Program-made: the position numbers and the translations under genes
Notes under the pieces: generated by a model
The model's database searches: none
Told to the model about the DNA's origin: nothing
Seen by the model: only the letters and a program-made list of their open reading frames with translations
Shown here: positions 1 to 6,962 of the stretch, one piece after another
How the letters are laid out: each line of letters starts with the position of its first letter
Position numbering within the stretch: position 1 is the stretch's first letter
Origin: Planctomycetota bacterium
Lineage (GTDB): Bacteria; Planctomycetota; Phycisphaerae; WQYP01
Reading direction: 5' to 3'
Assembly: GCA_021826605.1 (NCBI GenBank)
Contig: JAKAZF010000102.1
Location: 1-8,066 of the forward strand
DNA: 8,066 bases

Positions 1-1
1 C

Positions 2-2155
2 GCGCTGGGCTGTTCGGCCCGCATGACGGCAATGCATGGGCGTATCTTATCTTTGCAATGGCTGAAGCGCAAACGTGTGTTTGCGGCCCTTACCGGACAA
101 TATTTCACGGAGGTGGGCAACAGACAACCGATTGCGACGCCCACCGAATGTTCGCCGCAGTTAATACCTGTATTAATAAAAGATGATCCGGTGAATAGCT
201 CGCTGGCATTGGCGCTTGTGACGGTGCACGGTCAGTTCGCGGCGGTTCTGGTTAGCGGGCGCAATCTCAAGCAAGCAGGCATCAATCGCCTGCCTGCCCG
301 CGCGGTTGGCCGTGAGCGACTTGCACCCTTTTGCTGGTCGCCGCATGGAAGGCGAGTTGCCATTGTTGGGCCCCGGGGAAGAACCATCCGCATATGTACC
401 GTGCCTGATCTCCGGCCGGTGCAACGTGTCGCGCTGCCCGACTATCGCGCGACGCCGGCAGGCGATGGACCTGCCACATGGCTGCCGCCCGATGCGGCGG
501 GAATCCAATGGCTAAGCAGCAATAAACTGATAGCAATTGGCGGCAATCTGGCGGTAATGATTCACTCCCACGCAGGTGGCCATTACGCTCCGGCCCATGC
601 CGGGTGGCAGATAATGTTTCCAGATTCAGCACTGATTTTAGGTGCCGCTATGCGTCCATCTGCCGCGGTTGATCAACCGATGATTGCCTTTGGCCTCGCC
701 GACGGGACGCTGGTTGTAAAGAGCTTTTTATCCGATGGCACTGGCCCCTACTTTTACACGATGGCCAATCCCATTCCTCTGGAGGCTGTTGCGTGGTCGC
801 CCGATGGGCATACGCTCTACAGTGGTTCGCGAGACGGCATCGTCATTCGGTACGGGTTTCATCCGCTGAAATATATGGGTGGCGAAGGACCGGCATTTAT
901 TGAAAAAGGATATGCCTTTGGTGTCATGGGGCCGGTTCAGCAACTTTTTATAGGTGACAATGGAGCGCAGATTGCCGCCGCCGATCGACACGGAAATGCC
1001 TATGTCTGGCGGAAATCTGAGTTTAATATTCAAGGCAAAGCGACCATCCAGCGGCTGACCTTACGAAACTCGGCACGTCAATCGCGCGATGCCGAAATTT
1101 GGAAATGCATGGTGACACGTGAAAATGGAGGTGAAATACTTTTAACCACGCAAATGATGGGAACCGTCATTGCCGGCGGTTACGGGCGATCGTTTGCTTT
1201 CGGTGGACGCGCTGGGAAATATGCGGGCAGTATATTCACATTCGATCCAGCAACCGGCAATGGTGGTGAAATATTCGGCGGCCTCCCTCACCTTGGGCTT
1301 TTTCAACTGTGTGCTGGTGGCAACGGTACAGTTGCGGCGCTGTACCATAAGCAAACCGTCGATGCTGCCGGCGGGGCACGCCTAGTTTTGATCCACTTAT
1401 TGCAGCCGAAACAGACTGAAGTGATTGCGCTGCCGGATTATTTTTCCAGCGTTGCAGGGGTGTCCATCAGCGCCAATGGCAAATATTGGATGGATGTATC
1501 CGGACACGACATGGCATGGGGCACCACTTACAACGCGCCCGGAGGCCGGAACCGCGGGGCATCCGCGCGACCCACATATGCTTTGGGTGTTATCCCGGCT
1601 GGCCATATACAGGTATCCCAATGGACGGGGCCGAAGGCCGTCGCGGTGGGCGGGCTTTACCGAGGACATGCCGCGGTGTTTTTCTTCACCTTGCCCATGA
1701 GCACTTCAAGACGTTCAGACCGACTCGGTCACAAACTGATGCCCAGTGCCCCGCCGGCGATGCTGGATCAGAACGACTGGGTTACCGCCATGGCGACCGA
1801 TCCCTCATCAGATACGGTCATTGTCGGGACAGAAAATGGCTACCTCTGGCGGGTTACTGCAGGAGAGAAGCCAACTTTACTTAAGGCGACACCCGGATCA
1901 AGCATTCAATCTATCGCGTTTGATGGCAATCTGAACCGGTATGCGGAAATCTCCCAATCGGGCACTTTGCGTATTTGGAAGCCGGGGACCCGTCATGCCG
2001 TGCTGCTTCTTAACAACTTGCAAGTTCGTGGGCATGGTGTTGCATGGTGTGCCAAGGGGCGGTTGGTGATCGCCTCGAGTATGCCGGGGCTGTATATCCT
2101 CAATGGAAGTTCAAAAACTTTTCGCAGCGCCATTAAGATTCAGACCGGACGCTGA
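2..2155 (+). CDS. WD40-like beta-propeller repeat protein, 5' end outside the window
   Basis: The frame is open from base 2 to the TGA at 2153-2155. The first ATG (base 23) has no ribosome binding site, and the residues just after it (HGRILSLQWL) already look like a propeller strand, so the true start is probably left of the window. Numbering from that Met (710 residues), WD40-like blades are visible near 98-125 (CWSPHGRRVAI), 253-278 (VAWSPDGHTLYSGSRDG), 303-330 (ending NAYVWR), 585-611 (ENGYLWRV), 627-653 (SGTLRIW) and 668-693. The S-P-D/H-G turn followed by a small hydrophobic strand and a closing W or Y-x-W is the family signature. The middle part (about 340-580) is more divergent but still glycine-rich and beta-like. 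Such propellers usually act as protein-binding scaffolds; no catalytic motif is seen, and any enzymatic or membrane domain would be upstream. Function and partner are unknown. The gene converges on the small minus-strand gene, 25 bases away, with no clear terminator between. Confidence 0.8.
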   Translation, partial: ALGCSARMTAMHGRILSLQWLKRKRVFAALTGQYFTEVGNRQPIATPTECSPQLIPVLIKDDPVNSSLALALVTVHGQFAAVLVSGRNLKQAGINRLPARAVGRERLAPFCWSPHGRRVAIVGPRGRTIRICTVPDLRPVQRVALPDYRATPAGDGPATWLPPDAAGIQWLSSNKLIAIGGNLAVMIHSHAGGHYAPAHAGWQIMFPDSALILGAAMRPSAAVDQPMIAFGLADGTLVVKSFLSDGTGPYFYTMANPIPLEAVAWSPDGHTLYSGSRDGIVIRYGFHPLKYMGGEGPAFIEKGYAFGVMGPVQQLFIGDNGAQIAAADRHGNAYVWRKSEFNIQGKATIQRLTLRNSARQSRDAEIWKCMVTRENGGEILLTTQMMGTVIAGGYGRSFAFGGRAGKYAGSIFTFDPATGNGGEIFGGLPHLGLFQLCAGGNGTVAALYHKQTVDAAGGARLVLIHLLQPKQTEVIALPDYFSSVAGVSISANGKYWMDVSGHDMAWGTTYNAPGGRNRGASARPTYALGVIPAGHIQVSQWTGPKAVAVGGLYRGHAAVFFFTLPMSTSRRSDRLGHKLMPSAPPAMLDQNDWVTAMATDPSSDTVIVGTENGYLWRVTAGEKPTLLKATPGSSIQSIAFDGNLNRYAEISQSGTLRIWKPGTRHAVLLLNNLQVRGHGVAWCAKGRLVIASSMPGLYILNGSSKTFRSAIKIQTGR

Positions 2156-2180
2156 TATCCGTGGAGTGGCGGCCCAGGAT

Positions 2181-2528
2181 TTAAAATTGCCCCCACTGAT
2201 TACCATTGAATGGCGTAATCGGCGTATCGTTATTGAAATTGTGAATCAGCAGATTTACCCACTGGGCATTGGTTTGTTGCTGATGACGGGGATTGAAAGC
2301 CCGGGCGTACTCATAGGTTGCGAAGCAAAGCAGGCAGATGATTCCCACGATGATCATCCAGCCCCATTTTTGGCGGCTCTCGCGAGATACCGAATGAATC
2401 GTCGGTGCCGATTGCGAAACTCCGTCATTTTTCACATTCAATCGGACGGGCGGCCCGTCGATCCAACGCAGGTTATTGTCGGGTGACGCTTCTGTCAGTT
2501 TGGTGATGGGTTCGAGTACGGCGGACAT
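2181..2528 (-). CDS. Small single-span membrane protein of unknown function
   Basis: A 115-residue protein read on the minus strand. The start at 2528 is chosen over an upstream in-frame ATG at 2573 because AAGGAG sits 6 bases before it, while the upstream ATG has none. The N-terminal half (1-54) is hydrophilic and proline/serine-containing. Residues about 55-72 (WGWMIIVGIICLLCFATY) form one clear transmembrane helix preceded by R49, R52 and K54. The C-terminal tail (about 79-115) is rich in Asn and Gln and has several Trp and Phe. The positive charges before the helix favour a cytoplasmic N-terminus and an external tail, but R76 and R81 after it weaken that. No signal-peptide cleavage site and no family I recognise. 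It is transcribed away from the transporter gene, with separate promoters presumably in 2529-2664. The strong ribosome binding site and clean helix argue it is real although it has no known function. Confidence 0.72.
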   Translation of the reverse strand: MSAVLEPITKLTEASPDNNLRWIDGPPVRLNVKNDGVSQSAPTIHSVSRESRQKWGWMIIVGIICLLCFATYEYARAFNPRHQQQTNAQWVNLLIHNFNNDTPITPFNGNQWGQF

Positions 2529-2534
2529 AAAAAA

Positions 2535-2540
2535 CTCCTT
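2535..2540 (-). promoter_or_regulatory. Ribosome binding site of the small membrane protein gene
   Basis: Read on the minus strand this is AAGGAG, a near-perfect Shine-Dalgarno sequence, 6 bases upstream of the ATG at 2528-2526. It decides the start of the gene and makes a 115-residue product more likely than the 130-residue one. Confidence 0.75.
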
Positions 2541-2664
2541 AAAATTAAATTTCACGGGCACAACGGCCGTCATTTAGTGAAGCGAAACTGTCCACCGCCA
2601 ACCGACATCCGAACCGGAAAAAACCCATTTATGCTGGCTTGATTGCACTCTGAATAAGCGATGC

Positions 2665-3954
2665 ATGCCGAAGTCGGGCGTTAAGAATCTGAATGGGGTA
2701 AGCCAGCGGGTTGCAGGATTTTCAAGTATCCCTAGAATCCGGTATGTGGATATAAACAATGAACAACCGAATGTCAGATGGCTTACTCGTGCAGTGCTGC
2801 TTATTTCGCTCTCAGCCTGTTTTGCCGACTTGGGATATCAGGCTGTGCTGGCCATGTTCCCCCTTTTTCTGGTGCAAAATCTGCACGCACCGGTATGGCT
2901 TTTTTCGGTGGTCATGGCATTAAGCCTCGGTCCCGGTGCGTTATTTGGGCTTTGGGGAGGACGGCTTGGTGATCGCATCGGTCATAAAAAGGTCGCCATC
3001 ACCGGCAACGCGTGCATTCCGCTGTTATCGTTGTCAGGGTTGGTAAGTGTGCCTTTGGTTACAGCCGCGCTTTTTTGCGGGGGCTGGTGGGGCCGAAATT
3101 TCCGTTCGCCGCCACGCCGATCAATGCTTACCGAGGTGACCACGCGCGAAAACAGGACCAAGGCGTTTGGATTTCTTCATGCATTAGATATTGGCGGTGG
3201 TTTTGTGGCGGCCAGCTATACGGTACTACTGTTATCCGCCGGACTGCCATTTCAAACTATCTTTCTTATCACGCTGGTTCCCCTGATCTGTTCAACCATC
3301 ACCCTGTCGTTCGTAAAAGCTGGTGGGCGGCCGGTGGCCATGGCCGAAAGGCCAGCCGCTGCGACTCCTGCGGGAGAGCCAGTCCAAAAAAAACTTTACG
3401 CACGCATACTGCTGGCAACGGGTCTTTACGGATTTGCCTCATTCAGCTTTGGGTTTCCAATTCTGACCGTGTATCAGCGGTATCACAGCGATGCGACAGC
3501 GATTTTGGCATATGTGGTTTTTTTTGGCATTTCAGCGCTGACCGGGTTGTTGATAGGTAAAGTGGCGAAACGCGAGGTGGGTTTTCTGGCTTGGGGCGGT
3601 TACCTGGTCGGTGGCGTCGCGAGTATTTTGATGGCGGTTATTGCCGCAACCGACCAAAATGCTGCGTTCTACTTCCCGGTCGTTGCGCTGATGGGTTTTT
3701 CGCTGGGGGTCATTGAAACCCTTGAACCAACCATTATGTCGCTTATTCGCACGGCCAAAAACACCGGCGGGGGCATGGGGGCGCTTACCGCAACGCGCAG
3801 CATTGGGCTCTTTGCAGCCAACGCCATGATGGGCCTGCTGCATCACTTTGGACATGGATGGATTTGGGCTTACGGTTATGTGGGTTTACTGGGCGTGGCG
3901 GCCGCATTGGTATTAGGAACCATTGGTAAGCAAAGCAATCTTATTGTAAAATAA
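2665..3954 (+). CDS. Major facilitator superfamily (MFS) transporter
   Basis: A 429-residue polytopic membrane protein. Hydrophobic segments are visible near 44-70, 78-97, 110-140, 168-190, 196-216, 248-270, 278-299, 305-328, 334-352, 375-395 and 398-419, which fits the usual twelve-helix plan. The cytoplasmic loop after helix 2 holds the MFS signature (motif A) as GGRLGDRIGHKK, about 98-109. The loop after helix 4 holds GRNFRSPPRRSM (143-154), like the G-R-G-x-R-x-P-P-R-D motif of several drug and sugar-related MFS groups. The central loop (about 217-245) is short, with an Ala/Pro-rich stretch. The substrate cannot be read from sequence; the gene lies 104 bases before an arabinofuranosidase on the same strand, so a released sugar is plausible but inferred. 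The start is uncertain: the ATG at 2665 lacks a good ribosome binding site, and the first roughly 37 residues are polar and poorly MFS-like. An in-frame GTG at 2746 would give 402 residues and is a fair alternative. Confidence 0.9.
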   Translation: MPKSGVKNLNGVSQRVAGFSSIPRIRYVDINNEQPNVRWLTRAVLLISLSACFADLGYQAVLAMFPLFLVQNLHAPVWLFSVVMALSLGPGALFGLWGGRLGDRIGHKKVAITGNACIPLLSLSGLVSVPLVTAALFCGGWWGRNFRSPPRRSMLTEVTTRENRTKAFGFLHALDIGGGFVAASYTVLLLSAGLPFQTIFLITLVPLICSTITLSFVKAGGRPVAMAERPAAATPAGEPVQKKLYARILLATGLYGFASFSFGFPILTVYQRYHSDATAILAYVVFFGISALTGLLIGKVAKREVGFLAWGGYLVGGVASILMAVIAATDQNAAFYFPVVALMGFSLGVIETLEPTIMSLIRTAKNTGGGMGALTATRSIGLFAANAMMGLLHHFGHGWIWAYGYVGLLGVAAALVLGTIGKQSNLIVK

Positions 3955-3967
3955 AGTGCACTAAATC

Positions 3968-3985
3968 ATAAACGTTTCCGTTTAT
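3968..3985. promoter_or_regulatory. Inverted repeat, candidate LacI-type operator
   Basis: ATAAACG, four bases TTTC, then CGTTTAT: a perfect 7+7 inverted repeat in the gap between the transporter and the arabinofuranosidase gene. Its left part also contains AAACGTTT (3970-3977), an 8-base palindrome with a central CG, which is the classic core of LacI/CcpA-family operators. It lies 73 bases upstream of the enzyme's ATG, and a -10-like TAGAAT is at 3992-3997, so a bound protein would block the -35 region. No regulator gene is present in the window. Alternatively the repeat could form a weak AU-rich hairpin ending the transporter transcript (TTATC follows), but no long U tract is present. Confidence 0.5.
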
Positions 3986-3991
3986 TTATCG

Positions 3992-3997
3992 TAGAAT
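3992..3997 (+). promoter_or_regulatory. Possible -10 promoter element for the arabinofuranosidase gene
   Basis: TAGAAT matches the TATAAT consensus at five of six positions and sits between the inverted repeat and the gene. The bases 16-18 upstream fall inside the inverted repeat and do not resemble TTGACA, so this would be an activator-dependent or weak promoter if real. Confidence 0.25.
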
Positions 3998-4046
3998 GAT
4001 GTAGAGGCGGTTGAATAATCGCCGTATTCTGCATCTGCAGGTGATT

Positions 4047-4051
4047 AGGAG
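4047..4051 (+). promoter_or_regulatory. Ribosome binding site deciding the start of the arabinofuranosidase gene
   Basis: AGGAG with a 7-base spacer before the ATG at 4059. It supports that ATG over the in-frame TTG at 4011, which has no comparable site and would put 16 extra residues in front of the twin-arginine signal. Confidence 0.75.
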
Positions 4052-4058
4052 TCTGACC

Positions 4059-6521
4059 ATGTCCCGCATTTCACGAAGAGGTTTACTTGCCAGCGCCGCC
4101 GTCGGAGCCGCCGCACTTGCCACAAGGCAGTCGGCCAACGCCAGCGTGCCACAGGGCAATCAAACTGGTTTTATCGATCCCGGCACACTATCCATGAAGG
4201 CGTACAGTTTTGATCTGGCGGACGTAAAAATTCTGCCCGGGCCATTCCACGAGAATATGACGCGGGATTTGAATTATCTTCTCGCGTATGACTGCAATCG
4301 CCTCTTGGCGTCGTTTCAGAAAGTGTCGGGATTACCGACGCTGGCACCAACGCTCGGTGGTTGGGATGCCGGTGGCCAAGGCGGCACCATCTGCGGACAT
4401 TATCTTTCGGCATGCTCGATGATGTACTCCCACACCCGCGACGGCCGCTTGCTGGAGAAAATCGATTATCTGCTGCCACGCCTGCGCGAATGTCAGGAAA
4501 CCAACGGTAAAAAATATCCGAACTTTAAGGGATATGTGGCGGGGTTGCCGGGAAGCATCAAAGCGTTTGGCGACGCACTCAATGGCAATATAAACGTTGG
4601 TAATCCCGATGCTTTGTTTACGTTTACGCTCAATGGGATGTGGTCGCCGTGGTATTCTATTCACAAAATTCTGGCGGGGTTGCGCGATACGTGGCTGCAC
4701 ACCAAACGCCCATTGGCGAAGCAGATTCTCATTGATCTGGCGGATTGGTCGGTGCAATATCCCGCCAAACTTACCGAAGCACAGATGCAAACCATGCTGA
4801 TCAGCGAGCAGGGCGGTATGAATGAGGTGCTCGCGGATGTTTATGCCATCACGGGCAATCGAAAATACCTTAAAACGGCAGAGCAATTCAATGAAAAATC
4901 GCAGCTTGATCCACTGATGCATCACCGTGATATCCTCACCGGTTGTCATTCCAATCAATACATCCCCCGCGTGATCGGCATCGCCCGCGAATACGAACTT
5001 TCAGGCAAGCAGAAATACCGGACGGGGGCTGAGTTCTTCTGGGAAAATGTCGCCCGTCATCGAACCTATGTATTTGGCGGCAACAGCGATCATGAATTTT
5101 TCTTCCCTCTTGGCAATGCGTGGAAGCACCTGAGCGTTGGCACGGCTGAAACCTGCTGCACCTATAACATACTCAAACTTACCGAGCACTACTTCAGTTG
5201 GAACGCCACCATGGAAGCTGCGGACTTTTTTGAACGCGGCCTGGTCAACCATATTCTTGGATCGCAGGATCCGGCCACCGGCATGATGACATACTATATG
5301 TCCATGCGGCCGGGACACTTCAAAACGTTTAATACTCCGTGGGATTCATGCTGGTGCTGTATGAGTACGGGCATGGAGAATCATAGTAAATATTCACGGG
5401 GTGTTTATTACCATAAGGATGACACCCTGTGGATTAACGTGTTTATGGCCACGGAGTTGGACTGGAAGGCCAAAGGAATGCGGGTTCGGCAAATAACCCG
5501 CTTCCCGGACGAGGGAGCCGTGCGGATTGAATTTACGTGTGATCAACCGACGAACGCCACCGTCAAATTGCGCCATCCATATTGGTCAACGCCTGCCATG
5601 GGCATCAAGCTTAATGGTAAGAATCTGGACCCGGGCAAGCCGAACACCTACCTGAATCTGAACCGGACGTGGCAGACCGGCGACGTGCTGGATATTGAAT
5701 TAAAAATGCCGCTGCGTATTGAACGCATGGCCCACCACCCCGAAACATTTGCCATCTTCTCAGGACCGCGTGTATTGGCTGCAACCCTTGGCAATGCGTT
5801 AATGCTGCCGCCGGTTCCGTACGCCAACGGCGATCAATATGAATGGCGAAAAGTGCCGGACCCCGAAACTATACCGCAGTTGGTTACGGGAGACCGCCCG
5901 GTTGAGCAATGGGTAAAACCGGATAATTTCGAGCCATTGGTATGGCATACCCACGGCGTAGGCAAGCCGCATGATGTCAGGCTGGTACCATTTTACAAAG
6001 TAGCCCATGAACGTTACGTGGTCTATTTCAATCATTTCACCCAATCGCAATGGCAAAAGGAAAAGCAGGCCGCCGCCGAGCAACGCAAAATTGATCGCCT
6101 TATTCGAAACAATACCGTTGATCGACTGGTGGTGGGCGATAATGCGTCCATGACCGCTCACGACCTCCGAGATAAAGTTAATGTGGACCAAGGGGCCTCA
6201 CCGGAAGGCAACTGGATCGACGCCCACGATGGTGGCGGATTTACTTTCAATCTCAAAGTGCTGCCGCACAACCCGATAGCACTGGCGTGCACTTGGTGGG
6301 GTAGCGACAGCGGTGCACGGAAGTTTCATATCCTGGTCGATGGCCATATCGTTGCCACGCAGGTACTCAATGGGATAGACCCGGGACATTTGAAGACGAT
6401 TCTCTATGACGTTCCGCAGCATTTAACGCGTGGCAAAACGCATATAGCGGTTCGACTGCAAGCCTATCCTGGCCAATTTGCCGGCGGATTGTTCGACTGC
6501 CGAACGGTTAAACTCCATTGA
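4059..6521 (+). CDS. Tat-exported beta-L-arabinofuranosidase, GH127/GH146 (DUF1680) type
   Basis: An 820-residue glycoside hydrolase predicted to release terminal L-arabinofuranose from plant or arabinogalactan-protein glycans outside the cytoplasm. Residues 1-28 are a twin-arginine signal (SRRGLL at 5-10, an Ala-rich helix, then ANA at 26-28 as likely cleavage site). The alpha/alpha-barrel follows, with the family's opening FDLADVKILPGPF (51-63), LLAYDCNRLL (74-83) and GHYLSACSMMYS (113-124). In characterised family members a Cys nucleophile is bound to zinc with a Glu and two further Cys. Here these appear as E364-T-C366 and C433-C434 (within CWCC), and E346 (in HEFFF) fits the acid/base position. 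Beta domains follow from about 470. Residues about 680-820 form an extra C-terminal module (FHILVDGHIVATQVL) common in longer members. The length and N-terminal motifs resemble GH146 more than the roughly 650-residue GH127 prototype. The linkage preference cannot be read. The start rests on the AGGAG at 4047. Confidence 0.93.
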   Translation: MSRISRRGLLASAAVGAAALATRQSANASVPQGNQTGFIDPGTLSMKAYSFDLADVKILPGPFHENMTRDLNYLLAYDCNRLLASFQKVSGLPTLAPTLGGWDAGGQGGTICGHYLSACSMMYSHTRDGRLLEKIDYLLPRLRECQETNGKKYPNFKGYVAGLPGSIKAFGDALNGNINVGNPDALFTFTLNGMWSPWYSIHKILAGLRDTWLHTKRPLAKQILIDLADWSVQYPAKLTEAQMQTMLISEQGGMNEVLADVYAITGNRKYLKTAEQFNEKSQLDPLMHHRDILTGCHSNQYIPRVIGIAREYELSGKQKYRTGAEFFWENVARHRTYVFGGNSDHEFFFPLGNAWKHLSVGTAETCCTYNILKLTEHYFSWNATMEAADFFERGLVNHILGSQDPATGMMTYYMSMRPGHFKTFNTPWDSCWCCMSTGMENHSKYSRGVYYHKDDTLWINVFMATELDWKAKGMRVRQITRFPDEGAVRIEFTCDQPTNATVKLRHPYWSTPAMGIKLNGKNLDPGKPNTYLNLNRTWQTGDVLDIELKMPLRIERMAHHPETFAIFSGPRVLAATLGNALMLPPVPYANGDQYEWRKVPDPETIPQLVTGDRPVEQWVKPDNFEPLVWHTHGVGKPHDVRLVPFYKVAHERYVVYFNHFTQSQWQKEKQAAAEQRKIDRLIRNNTVDRLVVGDNASMTAHDLRDKVNVDQGASPEGNWIDAHDGGGFTFNLKVLPHNPIALACTWWGSDSGARKFHILVDGHIVATQVLNGIDPGHLKTILYDVPQHLTRGKTHIAVRLQAYPGQFAGGLFDCRTVKLH

Positions 6522-6543
6522 CGGGCTGGTTTGATAAAGGCCG

Positions 6544-6556
6544 ATGCCAATGGCAT
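6544..6556 (+). terminator. Weak hairpin just after the arabinofuranosidase gene
   Basis: ATGCC and GGCAT flank a three-base loop 22 bases after the stop codon. The nearest T-rich stretch (TTATTTTTA, about 6565-6573) starts some 8 bases later, so as an intrinsic terminator it is poor. It is the best-placed stem near this 3' end. Confidence 0.2.
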
Positions 6557-6676
6557 GATGAAAGTTATTTTTATGGCGAGCCGGGCTGGCACCGCCAAGA
6601 TATTTGTATTGATTGACAGCTCGCCGGGCAAGACCGTATCTGTGGAGAAAGACATGGCCGAGGCCGTTATATAGCC

Positions 6677-6690
6677 ACCGGCTTGCCGGT
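6677..6690. repeat. Short GC-rich inverted repeat
   Basis: ACCGGC, TT, GCCGGT is a perfect 6+6 inverted repeat. The two-base gap is too small for a good RNA hairpin, so a protein-binding palindrome or chance are the alternatives. No T tract follows. Confidence 0.3.
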
Positions 6691-6735
6691 TGTTGGTGCA
6701 TTGGCGGATGGCGGACGCGCCGCGTTAGGCGCTGG

Positions 6736-6770
6736 CGGGTTTTGCGGGCAGCAGACATCGGGCAAACCCG
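6736..6770. repeat. Inverted repeat able to form a long-loop hairpin
   Basis: CGGGTTT (6736-6742) pairs with AAACCCG (6764-6770). Two more G-C pairs can form inside if one T is bulged, leaving a loop of roughly 16 bases. No T tract follows on either strand, so a terminator role is not supported. Confidence 0.3.
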
Positions 6771-6932
6771 GTGCTAAGTATTGGAGCCGGGAACACCCGC
6801 CATCATTGCGGTGAGGAAAACGATTTTGCACCGCCGGGAGAGCCAAGGACGCGAAGACTTGCCTATTTGCTTATGTCATTTTTTTTTCTCTCTTCTACAA
6901 AAGTCAAGCACGATATAGGCGGGGGCTGCCCC

Positions 6933-6962
6933 GGGGCGTAACGCAGTGGGGCGTAACGCAGT
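6933..6962. repeat. Perfect tandem duplication of a 15-base unit
   Basis: The unit GGGGCGTAACGCAGT occurs at 6933-6947 and again, identically and without any gap, at 6948-6962. It abuts GGGGC, T, GCCCC (6922-6932), so the GGGGC module appears three times in the same orientation and the palindrome GCCCCGGGGC spans 6928-6937. It lies outside any gene. A recent slippage duplication is the simplest reading; a two-copy binding site is the alternative. Confidence 0.8.

Noticed and set aside
2574..2759. A 61-codon minus-strand frame upstream of the small membrane protein gene
   Set aside because: It has no ribosome binding site, no helix or family features, and overlaps the transporter start; the small gene has its own strong start at 2528.
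4006..4023. A six-pair stem (one G-T pair) in the leader of the arabinofuranosidase gene, overlapping the TTG at 4011
   Set aside because: It is short and includes a wobble pair; no alternative structure covering the ribosome binding site is visible, so a riboswitch or attenuator is not supported.
4332..4958. A 208-codon minus-strand frame
   Set aside because: It is antisense to conserved barrel motifs of the arabinofuranosidase; its length reflects the codon pattern of the real gene.
6555..6674. A 39-codon forward frame after the arabinofuranosidase stop, in the same frame as that gene
   Set aside because: There is no ribosome binding site at a usable distance, no recognisable protein and no support for stop-codon readthrough; the frame does not look like a continuation of the C-terminal module.
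6725..6731. TTAGGCG context containing GTTAGGC, which matches the core-site consensus of integron attC sites
   Set aside because: No partner RYYYAAC site lies in the preceding 150 bases, and no integrase or cassette structure is present; a single 7-base match is expected by chance.
6879..6887. T9 tract as an intrinsic terminator for the arabinofuranosidase transcript
   Set aside because: No stable GC-rich stem lies directly before it (the preceding bases are TTTGCTTATGTCA), and it is over 350 bases from the stop codon.
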